A stretch of DNA of 64,000 bases, from positions 12,501 through 76,500 of the forward strand of contig CAUYUJ010017837.1 in the NCBI GenBank assembly GCA_963575745.1. The letters run 5' to 3'. Both the position numbers and the translations under genes were made by a program. Under the pieces are notes generated by a model. The model saw only the letters and a list, made by a program, of their open reading frames with translations. It was not told the DNA's origin and ran no database searches. Within the stretch, counting starts at the first letter, position 1, and every line of letters begins with the position of its first letter. Origin of the DNA: Prorocentrum cordatum. Its lineage: Eukaryota > Sar > Dinophyceae > Prorocentrales > Prorocentraceae. Below, in pieces: positions 54,058 through 63,505 of this stretch.

Positions 54058-54616
54058 ATTTGCTGCATGCAGCTGGTTTCGGCCTCGCCGAGGGGCCCAT
54101 TCCTCGATACATGGGCGCCTCCCGGCGCCAGGAGGCGTCGGGAAAATCAGCTACGTGAGCTGATTTTCCCCCCCCCCCTTTGCTATCCCCCCCTTTCGCC
54201 CTGCCCGAGGGGTGATGACTAGGGGGGGTGGATATCATGGCGTGGGCCATGATATTGCCCCAGATTTCATGGCGCCTCTTCCTATCTCATTACGTCCCTG
54301 GGCCCCCCTGGGCCGCGCACGTGCCGCCAGCCATGATTTGCACCCCCCCCTCTTGGACGCCCCCTTCTTGGCCGCCCCCGACATATACGGTATACCGATA
54401 CCGCGGCTTGTCTTGCACAGCTCTCGTCGCCACAGTCGTGCTCTCTTCGGAACTCTGGTCAGCATGCATGCTGGGAGAGGCCTGGGGAGTGGCGGCATCG
54501 GCACGTCTTTCCACTCCCCAAACTTTCGTTGGCGTTGCGGGGTCTCTGACCGCCATGGAGCAAACGGGCCCCGATGGAAGCGGGCGCTGAAGGTTTACGC
54601 CTCCTCCTCCTCATCC
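54058..54616. other. No supported gene
   Basis: A small inverted repeat, ATCAGCTACGTGAGCTGAT, lies at 54145-54163. The rest is unassigned and runs up to the relict spliced leader. Confidence 0.4.
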
Positions 54617-54638
54617 TCCGTAGCCATTTTGGCTCCAG
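54617..54638 (+). other. Relict dinoflagellate spliced-leader (DinoSL) sequence
   Basis: The 22 bases contain CCGTAGCCATTTTGGCT followed by CCAG, against the known 22-nt leader ending CAAG: one mismatch in 22. Dinoflagellate nuclear mRNAs receive this leader by trans-splicing, so a genomic copy in front of a coding region is the mark of reverse-transcribed mature mRNA. It lies 142 bp upstream of the LINE ORF1 start at 54780. The next bases, CCGTATCGGCTCAGG, could be the worn remains of an earlier leader. Confidence 0.85.
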
Positions 54639-54779
54639 CCGTATCGGCTCAGGGTGGTCTGCGTGACCCGCACGGCCCGGCTCCCCCCGACCCGCTCCCC
54701 GGGTCTTCCTGTTCCCCCTCCCTCGGGCCGCGCGCGCCTCGGCCGTCGGCCGCCCGCCTCTGTCCCTCGCCCTCCAGCC

Positions 54780-55844
54780 ATGGCTGAGGCCGCTCGCGTG
54801 GCAGGCTCCATGGGTGGCTCGCCTGGACTGTCCCCCTCTCCTGCCCCTGCGGGGGCCGTGGGAGGGAGTGCGCCGCCCGCCGCGCCCGAGGTACAGTCGG
54901 AGGTGCCCATGCAGCTCAGTGCGTTGACGGCGATCGTGAAAGAAGGGTTTCCCTCGCACACAGCAGAGTTTGAGTTGTTTCGCCAGCAGGTGACAGTGAT
55001 GGGGGCCAACTTCGATCGAATGCAGGAGGAGTTCGCGGAGATGAATCGTCGCTCGGAGGCTCGTTGGGCAGAGATAAAGAAATCCCAGGACGCAGCGATC
55101 CACCAGGTCTCGGTTGACACAGATGCGAAGTTGGCTGCAGCAGTGGCTAAGATCGATGTTCAGATGCATGAGTTACAGCAGAAGCTCTCAGCTGGTTCGT
55201 CGACTCGTGCCGATTCGGAGTTCGAGCTCGTGGGAGGTGATGGGGATGGAGGGCGTCGGAAGATGATGAGGACGTCGGGACCAGACCAAGCCAGTGCTAC
55301 TCGTCTCATCGTTCTAGGATTTGAGAGACCCCTTCTGGAAGCGTCTCTCAAGGAAGCGGTGGCCCTTATCGTTGCTGCGTGTAGTCCAGCTGGTGAAGCA
55401 CCGATCGTGCGAGCATACTCCCTCGCGCGGAAGGTGATTCTTGACTTCCACAGTACTTTGTCGTGCACGGCGTTCTTCGGTGAGAGCCAGACCATTGGTC
55501 AGACTGTGTACCAGAACCCGATTGATAACCAGGGATGGGAGCTCCGTGTGCGTCGTGACTTGCTCCCCGCCAGCCGTGAGTTGTTCTACTACCTGGGGCA
55601 GACTCGTGCGATCATCGGGAAGGTCTTGGGGGGGAAAGGTTTCCAGGTGGGCAGCAACGGTCTCGGCGGTCAGATATGCGGTCTCATTGCGGCAACTCAC
55701 CCAGTGATTCTTGCGAAGGTCACGGTCCGTGAGTGCGGTCGCCCTGAACTCGTTCTGATTCCTGAGGCCCTCGGAACGTTTGGGGTAGGCGAGCGCGCGG
55801 GCTGCATTGCAACCCTGTTTGATCAGATTCGGCCATTTGCGTGA
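54780..55844 (+). CDS. LINE ORF1 protein, RNA-binding/coiled-coil type
   Basis: The open frame begins at 54654, but the first ATG in it is at 54780 (CCAGCCATGG context), giving 354 residues, and this start is preferred. Residues about 60-140 form a long heptad-rich stretch (FRQQVTVMGANFDRM, RSEARWAEIKKSQDA, KIDVQMHELQQKLS), probably a coiled coil for trimerisation. Residues about 150-215 (ATRLIVLGFERPLLEASL through ARKVILDFHSTLSCTAFF) look like an RRM-type fold. This coiled coil plus RRM layout is that of LINE ORF1 nucleic-acid chaperones, which coat element RNA. It is uninterrupted, while ORF2 downstream is broken, so it may be recently decayed or retained. No host paralogue can be excluded. 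Confidence 0.7.
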   Translation: MAEAARVAGSMGGSPGLSPSPAPAGAVGGSAPPAAPEVQSEVPMQLSALTAIVKEGFPSHTAEFELFRQQVTVMGANFDRMQEEFAEMNRRSEARWAEIKKSQDAAIHQVSVDTDAKLAAAVAKIDVQMHELQQKLSAGSSTRADSEFELVGGDGDGGRRKMMRTSGPDQASATRLIVLGFERPLLEASLKEAVALIVAACSPAGEAPIVRAYSLARKVILDFHSTLSCTAFFGESQTIGQTVYQNPIDNQGWELRVRRDLLPASRELFYYLGQTRAIIGKVLGGKGFQVGSNGLGGQICGLIAATHPVILAKVTVRECGRPELVLIPEALGTFGVGERAGCIATLFDQIRPFA

Positions 55845-56079
55845 GGCCCACAGTTGTCCTGGGGCACCCTGCCTCGGGATTCATAGTGCGCTGCCTGGCA
55901 ATTTTTGTCGGGTCCCTGGTGGTTCGGGCCCTCCCTGGGATGTAGGGCCTGTCGATGGAAACCATCGGACCCGTGTGCCGACTAGCCAGGACGGTGCTCA
56001 GTCAGCCAACCAGTGTTTTAATTTGAATTCCGGCGGACCGTTTACCCCTGGTGACCCGTCCTCTGGAGCGAATGGGGTG

Positions 56080-56870
56080 TTCGTTCCCTCTTCTGCGCTT
56101 ACCTTGTGCTCTTGGAATACACGTGCTCTCTTCTCTTCGTACTCTGCTTCGTGGCAGCTCGGCGGTATAAGCAGATGTATGGTCTTGTTGGCAGGTTCGA
56201 CGCTGTGTGTTTACAGGAGACCCATGGCACAGTGTCTGATGTGGAGATGTTACAGCGTGATGGCCGTTGTCGCAGTGCAATTGTTCACCATTCGATGATC
56301 GATCCGAGAGCTGGGGGCGGTGTGGTTACTGTTATATCGAGTATGCTGGCTTCGCAGTTCGAATCGATCACTCCGTTCCCGTTGATTGCTGGCCGAGTTC
56401 TCGCCTCGCACCTGAAGGGGCGTCGTGGGGGCCTAGTGATTGTCAATGTTCACATGCCGAACACTTCTGATCCTGTTGCGATGTATCGCAGGTGCCTGTG
56501 TGTGATTCAGGCGTTCCTTCCTTTGGCTGCGCACACTATGTGCTTGATTGCAGGGGATTGGGACTTTATGGAGGTGGATGAGGGGCGGTTTCGTATTGAC
56601 GGCACGTGGCTAGCAGGGGATAGGGGACACACTGATGCATTTCAGTCTATTTGTGGGTCTTGGGCTGAGCTTTTCCAACCAGATCCGACACGGCGTGACG
56701 TGTTCCAGGGGGAAGTCCGTGGGGTTGCCCGTCTGGACCGCATCTACACTTCTCTCTCTGCCCCCCGTCTTGAATGATTTGGCGGTGACGGTAAAATACC
56801 CTGGGACGTGCCGTGAAGACCTTCGCCTCGTCCGACCATATCCCTGTTGTGGCCGCTGTCGCTCTGAGAA
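56080..56870 (+). pseudogene. LINE ORF2 endonuclease domain (EEP family)
   Basis: LTLCSWNTRALF (about 56098) opens the domain in one frame. After a frameshift it continues with FDAVCLQETHGTVSD (metal-binding Glu), then LIAGDWDFMEVDEG, where the usual GD[WF]N has Asp for Asn, and VARLDRIYTS (Asp). After further shifts the SDHIP box is intact (about 56830). This endonuclease nicks target DNA to prime reverse transcription. Two or more frameshifts and the Asn-to-Asp change suggest it is dead. Confidence 0.8.
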
Positions 56871-58130
56871 TGCCATTGGCGTTGCCCACCCAGATTCCTA
56901 AGTGGATTTCCCGTCATTGTGTTTACCATGAGTTGCGTGCCAGCGCCATTATGGAAATCGACCAGGATTTGACCCCTCGGGAGAAACTGGCTCGGGTGAA
57001 GGAGATTTTCTGGCAGGTGGTCCCTCTGTTCGAGGCTCGGCTTCGGATGAAGCCCCCTAAGGAGAAGTGTGAGAAGCTCCACTTTGCTATGACGGCTTTC
57101 CGTGGGTGGCGTACGAACAGGTTCGACCAGTGTGTGCGTGCGATCCGTGCGTATCCTCGGTTGCTTCAGTACTTTGATCCAGACCGTGAGAGATGCTTGG
57201 ATATAGCAGGTCTGGGTGCTTTGGTGCAGTCTCTGAAGGATGCTTGGTATGAGTCGGAGGAGCGGGCGATGGACGGGTGGGGGGATGACGAGAAGTCTAA
57301 GGCTAAGGCAATGGCCCGCTTGCAACGCTTCCGTCGAGCCTGGTCTAAGATGCGTCGGCGGTGCGGGCTCTCTGGGATCCTGGACAGTTCAGGGCAGGTG
57401 TGCCCTTCCCCGACGGCCTCTGCTGAGGCCCTTCGGGACCACTGGCAGGCGGTTTTTGCTGCCGAGGAACCTGATCGGACTTTATGGCTTGAAATCCTCG
57501 CCCATGCCCAGCCGATCCAGTTGGACCCTTCGCATTGGAAGTTGAAGGTTGACGATTTTATTGAGCGAGCCCGATATAAGCATCACTCTGCCCCTGGGTA
57601 GGATGGCATTCCGTATGGGTGCTGGAAAGCTGGGAGGGGGGGGGGGGGGGGCTGATGTTTTATTCGCTGTTTATGTGGAGATGTATCAGGCGTCTGGGGG
57701 TACTGTTTCGGCGTGCATGCGTCGAGGAAGGATGTGTTTTCTGCCCAAAGACCTCAAGACGACGAGAACCCCGCTGTCCTTGTTCGGTCGCCTGATAAGA
57801 CTCGCCCACTCACGCTAGCGAATACCGATGTGAAGCTCCTGAGTGACGCGTTCTCCATCGGCCTCCAGCGGGCTGCTCCGACAGTGATCGACCCGATCCA
57901 GCGAGGGGGGGTCGCGCGACGTGGGCTCCTTGACAACGTGGTTGAGATTGAATGGTGGGGTCTTCGTCAGATGCTTACTGGTGGGGATCGCTCGGGAATT
58001 CTTTTCACGGGCTTTAAGGCTGCGTTCCCCTCTCTGATCGTCTCCTGGATCTTGGCGGTCTTGGAGGCTATGGGTGTTCCTGGTGAAGTTTGTGGTTTTT
58101 TATTGCGAGTTGTACCGTGACAGTGTGGCT
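56813..58130 (+). pseudogene. LINE ORF2 reverse transcriptase, N-terminal half
   Basis: The frame 56813-57601 contains the linker helices and ends inside the RT0/RT1 box HHSAPG-stop-DGIPYGCW: TAG at 57599-57601 replaces the residue between PG and DG. A G-run at 57633-57650 then shifts the frame. RPLTLANTDVKLLSDAFSIGL and IQRGGVARRGLLDNVVEIE follow (57778-57950). Motif A reads ILFTGFKAAFPS (about 57998-58033), with Gly in place of the first catalytic Asp. The enzyme is inactive. Confidence 0.8.
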
Positions 58131-58880
58131 GTAATCAACTTCCCTGGGACTACTGGTATTGAGTTTTCGGTGGGCGTGGGGTGCGGCAAGGTGATCCTGC
58201 GTCGATGCTTCTCTTCGCTTATGCGCTAGACCCAGTATTGCGTTGGATGAGGGCCAAGCTCACTGACCATGTCCCTCGGATTAGAGCCTACGCTGATGAT
58301 CTCTCTTTCTGCCTTCCCAACATCCTGACTGACCTCCAGCCGACGCTCTCGCTCCTTCGTAGAGTTGGAGCATGCGGTGGGGCTTGGGTTGTACATTCCC
58401 AAATGTAAGGTATTGGTGATTGGCTCGCTTGATCCTGATAGATTAGTTGCCCACCTTCGAGCCAAGGGGAGTGAGTACCACCGCATCGGGTTTGTTCGCG
58501 CTGTTTTATACTTGGGATTCTGGCTCGGGCCTGGGGCTTTGGACAAAGTATGGAGCAACACCATCCCCAAGTTCTGGATGGCGGTTCGGAGGCTTCGTGG
58601 GCTTGGGCTGGGGCTTCCTCAGACCATTCGCCTTTTTCACTCGCACTGCATGTCGATTTTGGCGTACCAGTTACAACTCTGTCCAGTGACTACGGCTCTT
58701 CGGAAAGCGTATAATGAGGCCCTACAGGTGATTACTGCTGGTCCCCGCCATGCCTTCTCGAGGGAGATTGCTGACGGGCATGCGAGCGCTGGGGGCCTCT
58801 TTAGAATGCTTGGACATCGATTGTTTTTCGAAGGCTATCAAGTTTCGGGTGTTGATGTCTTGCTCCAGTATTGATGCTGT
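58130..58880 (+). pseudogene. LINE ORF2 reverse transcriptase, motifs B-C and thumb
   Basis: VRQGDPASMLLFAYALDPVL (58178-58240) is motif B, and RAYADDLSFCL (58285-58317) is motif C with the YADD box intact. A frameshift leads to the thumb and connection frame (58365-58874): LGLYIPKCKVLVIG, LYLGFWLGPGALDKVW and LPQTIRLFHSHCMSILAYQL. The motifs are clear, but they are separated by shifts and follow the lost Asp of motif A. Confidence 0.8.
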
Positions 58881-59035
58881 CCAGTATGAGATGGAGTCTT
58901 TGACGGTTTCCCTGGATGACGATAACTTCATTCCTGCTCGCCTGAGCTGGCCCTGGTGGAAGGACTCCTCACGATAGGAACCCATCCCGAGGAAGCGATA
59001 GCGCGTGAGATGACTACTGCTCAGATGGTTCAGAC

Positions 59036-59587
59036 TTGGGGGGTCAGGTGCTTGCCCAGAGGATGCGTAAAGTTGAGAAGGACAGCGCGATGCACCTCGT
59101 CACGGGGGTCCTTAGAGTGCTCTGCCGAGGAGTCTGTACCTCTAGTCGTCTGCATACCACGGTGGTGGGCTGTGCGTTTGGGTGTCCTCTGGATGCGGCC
59201 GACGACGATCTGAGGCATTATCGCGTGTGCCCCAAGTTGAAGGCTGGGTTGATTGACATATTCCCCCGTGGTGGACTTCTGAGGTCTTGGACCGCGGCTC
59301 TAACGGGTGAGGATTGGCTCCTCACTCTCTGTTGTCTGGGGCCACAGTGGGGGCGGTCACGTGACCTAGTGGGGCGCGCCTTAATTGATTGCTTTCTGGC
59401 CGCGCATAATGCTCGCAGGACTGGCTCGGTCCAGCCGGGGGATTTTCTGATTAAAGCCAGGCTTCGGCAGTTGTCCCGTCGGCACCCCAGGCTTAATGAG
59501 GCGTTTCGTGTGCTGCGGTCGAATGCTGCTGCTGCCGCTCCTCCCCCTGCCCCCCCTGCTCCTCCTGCCGCGCCCCTCCTCTCCTGA
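59036..59587 (+). pseudogene. LINE ORF2 C-terminal region with CCHC finger
   Basis: The open frame of 183 codons holds CAFGCPLDAADDDLRHYRVC (C-x3-C...H-x4-C, about 59170-59230), the zinc finger usual at the end of LINE ORF2. AHNARRTGSVQPGDFLIKAR and RRHPRLNEAFRVL follow, then an Ala/Pro-rich end. The stop is at 59585-59587. The region is uninterrupted but lies after broken RT. Confidence 0.7.
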
Positions 59588-59590
59588 GTT

Positions 59591-60970
59591 GGCCGTGTCC
59601 CCCCTTTTATTTGTCCCCCCCTTTTCCCTGTGGCCCCCTAGGTATAGGTCCATGCATGATGCTGTCAGAGTTTGATGTGACCCTGGTGGGTCTCTCGGGT
59701 TGGCTGTCTGGTTTTCCGAGGTTTTACTTTCTGTTGTGCTTTCCCTCCGCTCTGTTCGTCTCTTGGTTAATTCAGGGCCCCGTGTTGTCGCCTGGATTGT
59801 GGGCGCTTGCCAGTGCTCTTTGTGACCCTCTCCGCTTGCAGGTGAAGATGGCGAGGTGCAGCTTCGGGCGTTCTTTTGGGGGAGGCATGCTGACAGTTGG
59901 GTTGGGCGGCACGCGTGAGAGAGTGCCTCTCTTGCCGCGCCGCGCCCCCCAGCCTCTCTCCGCCGCCCGCCCCGCGGCCGCCCCGCCTCTCTTGCCTGCT
60001 CGCCTCTCTTGCTGTCCGTGAGCTACTGGTTCTCGGACGGGCGGGCGGTCTGGTTCGCTCGGCCGTTGATCGATCGTCGCTTCGGTAGGGTAGGCAGGCC
60101 TTCCCGCGACGCCAAGCCGTGGCGCATCCAGACACCCGTTGCGTCTGGCGCGGAGGAGGTCCTCCCCCTCCTCCGCGCCCTGCCGTCGCCCCCAGGCCCC
60201 CGACGAAGTTCGAGGCGCCCCGGCTGCCGCCCCGCGCGAGGGGGCGCCCCCTCTCGCCCTCAGGTCCCCGACGAAGTTCGCGGCACTGTGGAGGCCAGCT
60301 GTCAGATATTCCCTCGGTTTGCGTGTTGGGTTCTCGTTTTGGGGCGCGCCCCTTTTTGTCTGCTTCTGCCTGCTGCGCTGTTGGTTGGGCCCTCGGTCAG
60401 CCGAGGAGTGAGTGTGGCATGGGGCGGATGCTCGAGTGTGTGATCCCCTTTTGGACGGTGTGCCTTGGGGGGGCGCGCGCCCGCCAGGGGTCCTGCGCAC
60501 TCGGAGCAGAGTGCCCGCCGCCGCTTCTCTCTGCCCTGCCTCTGCTGCTGCTCCTCCCCTTTCCTTTGCGTGACTGATTGCGCGGTGCCGAGTGCTCGCT
60601 GAGATGTTTAGAACGGACTTGACACATGGAATTGGTGTGTGCGCCTGCGGTGAAAACAAAACTCTTCCTCCTCCTCCTCCTACTCCTCCTCCTCCTCCTC
60701 CTCCTCCTCCTCCCCTTCCTCCTCCTCCTCCTCCTCCTGCCTCGGGGTTGCCAAGAATTGATCAGGATGAAGAGCTGGTCCCAGGGGGCTGCCCCGGGGC
60801 CCAAACGGTTTCCTGTGCCACTCCGAGGCTTTCTGCGCTCGGGGGCCCCCTCGTCGTCGCGCCCTGGCTCGGCTCGGCGGGGCGGGTCAGGGCGGACCCT
60901 CAGTCAGGACGGACCCTCGGAACAGATTTTCGGAAGGGTTCTGAGATCTTGGGCAACGTTAGGGGGGGGT
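59591..60970. other. No supported gene; CTC tract and leader-like 17-mer
   Basis: 59591-60000 may include the LINE 3' untranslated region. CCCCCGACGAAGTTCG and CCCCGACGAAGTTCGCGG (60194 and 60268) form a short direct repeat. GTTGGGTTCTCGTTTTG at 60325-60341 is an exact copy of the array-leader 17-mer at 40240. (CTC)n lies at 60664-60738. Confidence 0.45.
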
Positions 60971-61135
60971 GCTTCGAGGGGGGAGGGGCGCATCGACCCC
61001 CTCCATTTGGCGGCCATTCGTCGCCGATAAGGGCCCGATAGCCCACCCTCCCAGGACTACGCGGATTCGCTATCGGGGGCAGGTCACCGTCGGCGATTTA
61101 TCGCCGATTCCAGGCCGATGTTTTCCCCCTGAGCT
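60970..61135 (+). mobile_element. Foldback/MITE-like element, family A, copy 3
   Basis: GCGCATCGACCCC (60987), GTCGCCGATAAGGGCCCGAT (61021), GGCGATTTATCGCCGATTCC (61092) and GGCCGATGTTTTCCCCC (61113) repeat the family A order, and the G-rich left end faces the C-rich right end. Confidence 0.55.
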
Positions 61136-62905
61136 GGTTTCTCCCCATCTTTCCCGTTCGCAGATTCTGAGCAGATTGTGAGAGGTTCTGAACGAAGGGG
61201 CCTGTTTGCTTTTTACACCTTCCTCGCTCCTCGTCGTCACTGTGCGCCTCCTTGCAGTCGCGTGGAGGACTACATGTTCTGAGCACGGCTCTTCCCTTTC
61301 AGCCTCCGTCTTTCTGTTCACCGCTTCTTCGTGCCCAACTCGTTTCTGGCTCGTCCCTCCTGGTGCTCGACCGGCGTCTGATTTCTCGAGCGCCCGTTGA
61401 CCACCAAAAAAAAGCTAGACCACCCGCGGGGGCGCGAAGATAAGCTCGCTTCGCGCGTCGTGGTCTCGGCGAGAGCGGCTGCCCTGTTCCAAGGAGGCGG
61501 CGCGAGGGCGCGAAGACAATCGTGGGGCGCGGGTTCGCGAAATCGGGTGACCTGGCTCAGCATTTTTGGCCTCTTCGAAGCCCAGTCTGGAGTCGTGTCA
61601 AGATGTGGCCCGGGGTTGTAATCAAGGCGGTCCCTCGGGGCAACCCTCGGGTCATTTGGATCTTCCGATCTCATCGGGGGGGGGGCTGTGTGTCTGTTGA
61701 GGTCGAATCCGACCTCAAGATCTGCGTGCTTTTCGAGGTCGAGCTCGGCTTGAAGGAGCACGCGGCTCTCCTCGACCCATGAACCCACTGGGGCCTCATT
61801 GTAACCATCCGTAGCAGCTCGCTTCGTGCGTCGCGGCCATTTTCGGCCGCAGAGCCAGGCTTCTCAAGGGGGCCGTGCGAAGCATCGTGGCTGCGGGAAT
61901 ACGGGCCCACTGTAGTTAGCGAGGGCTCGTGGCGCGGGGGCGTGAATCCGTGCAGATGCTCTGCTGCGGTTCGCGGTTGCGGGAGTGCTTGGTCCATCGC
62001 GTGTTATCAGTGGCCGTGCGTGGTTTTGGGAGGGCAGAGTTGTGAGGGATCGCAGCCGTGGAAGCCGTCATCCGATAGTTTGTAGAGTGTTCGTAGTCAT
62101 GCGACCGCGGATCCATGGCTTGACGGCAAGCGTGAATCGAATTATTGCCAGATTTTTGGACTACCCATGGACGACTGGAGGTGGCTCGGAAGCTCTTCAA
62201 TTATGACCCCCGAGGAGCTAGAGTCATCGAATTGGAGGCCTTTCTGGTGCGACCCTGATGGGTTTTCTGGACTTCGTTGCACATTGGGTTGGCCCCAGAT
62301 GCGTGGCCAGGACAGGGGCGGCTTTTGATACTCCGTGGTGTTGCTCTGCTGGCGTGTACTTCGGAGTCAGACTCGGGCACAGTTCTTCGTTGCTAAGCTA
62401 TTCCTCCTCCGGTCGTCGGGTGGACCAAAGGACGCGCAGTAAGCGTCGAAGAAACTCTATGACTCCGCGCACGTCGCTGGGATCCAAAAGTTAATTGCAG
62501 CAGGTCTTTCTGATCTCCAGAATCGCCCCTTTATTCCTCATTGGCAACTTGCGGCGCGAGTTCCCTTGGCGCGCTTAGAATTTAAGCGCGCACGAAGCGC
62601 GCGTGGTTCTATTGTGAAATATATCAAGCATATGCAGGTAACACTCCGACCTGAGTCACTTGTGTGGAGTGTTGTGGCCACGCTTGTGACCGTGGGGCCT
62701 ACGAAATGCTAAGTTTTCCCTTTCGGGCCTCTTGGGGGCGTGCATGGCGGCGCAAAGTATACCACGAGGCCTCCCACAGCGGCGCCGAGAGAGGAGAAAT
62801 AGACCTCTGCTGCACGCCGCGAGAAAGGAGCCCAGGGGAACCGGGCTTGCGTCTTGCCCCATGGGAGAATGTGGGCGTGAACGCCGCAAGAAATGATAAG
62901 AGCAT
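61136..62905. other. No supported gene
   Basis: Contains the GCGCGAAG module at 61425-61520. The frames elsewhere are short, and I recognise no domain. Confidence 0.4.
61425..61520. repeat. GCGCGAAG palindromic module, copy 4
   Basis: GGCGCGAAGATAAGCTCGCT, CCAAGGAGGCGGCGCGAGGG and CGCGAAGA repeat the order of copies 1 and 2. Confidence 0.55.
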
Positions 62906-62907
62906 CA

Positions 62908-63074
62908 TCGGGCGAAGAGAACTATGCACATGCACCGATCCTGGCAAGGCCCATCCTTGACCCAGGATCGGTGCATATGCCTTCCTGGCCAAGGTAGGAG
63001 GGCGTATGCACCGATCCTGGGCTCAGGATGGGCCTGGCCAGAATCGGTGCATGTGCATAGTTCTTTTTCCTCTA
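62908..63074. mobile_element. 167-bp foldback element, copy 2
   Basis: Same length and the same four-motif palindrome as 44132-44298, differing at about four positions (TT/CC near the first loop, G/A near 63029 and one base close to the right end). No target duplication is seen at this copy (flanks ATCA and AGTGG). Confidence 0.85.
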
Positions 63075-63307
63075 AGTGGTGGCTTTTGTGCTGGCGCTCG
63101 GCTTTGGTCGGCGTGCCGACCGCGGGGAGTCGTGGTGCCGTCGGGGGCCGCCCCCGGAGCCCTCCCTGCGGTCGGGGTCGGCGGGCCGCCCGCACTCCGT
63201 CCGCTCCTTGGCCCCCCCCGCGCGAGGTGCTGGCAGACAGCACCGACTCTCCGGTCGACCGGGCGGCGGAGAGAGAGGCTCCGCCGGAGGTGCGGGGAGG
63301 GGGCAGT

Positions 63308-63505
63308 CAGCAAGGAGGAGGAGGAGGAGGAGGAGGAGGAGGAGGAGGAGGAGGAGGAGGAGGAGGATGAGGATGAGAAGGAGCAGGATGAGGAGGAGGA
63401 GGAGGAGGAGGTGGAGAAAGAGGCTTCGACAAGGAGGATGAGGAGGAGGAGGAGGAGGAGGAGGAGGAGGAGGAGGAGGAGGAGGATGAGGAGGAGGAGG
63501 AGGCA
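63308..63505 (+). repeat. (GGA)n compound tract
   Basis: Long GGA run with GAT, GAA and GTG interruptions. The Glu-, Arg- and Pro/Ser-rich frames are artefacts. Confidence 0.97.

Larger units (their letters stand above)
54617..59590 (+). mobile_element. Non-LTR retrotransposon (LINE) with relict spliced leader
   Basis: The order is DinoSL relict, ORF1, then ORF2 with apurinic-type endonuclease, reverse transcriptase and a C-terminal CCHC finger. ORF1 is uninterrupted. ORF2 has several frameshifts, a TAG at 57599-57601 and a lost catalytic Asp. The 3' end is not sharply defined: no poly(A) or terminal repeat is seen right after the last stop (about 59587). Length fits a full-length LINE. Confidence 0.8.

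Noticed and set aside
62903-63079. Target-site duplication for foldback copy 2
   Set aside because: The bases on the two sides do not match, so the GCCGT repeat at copy 1 may be chance.
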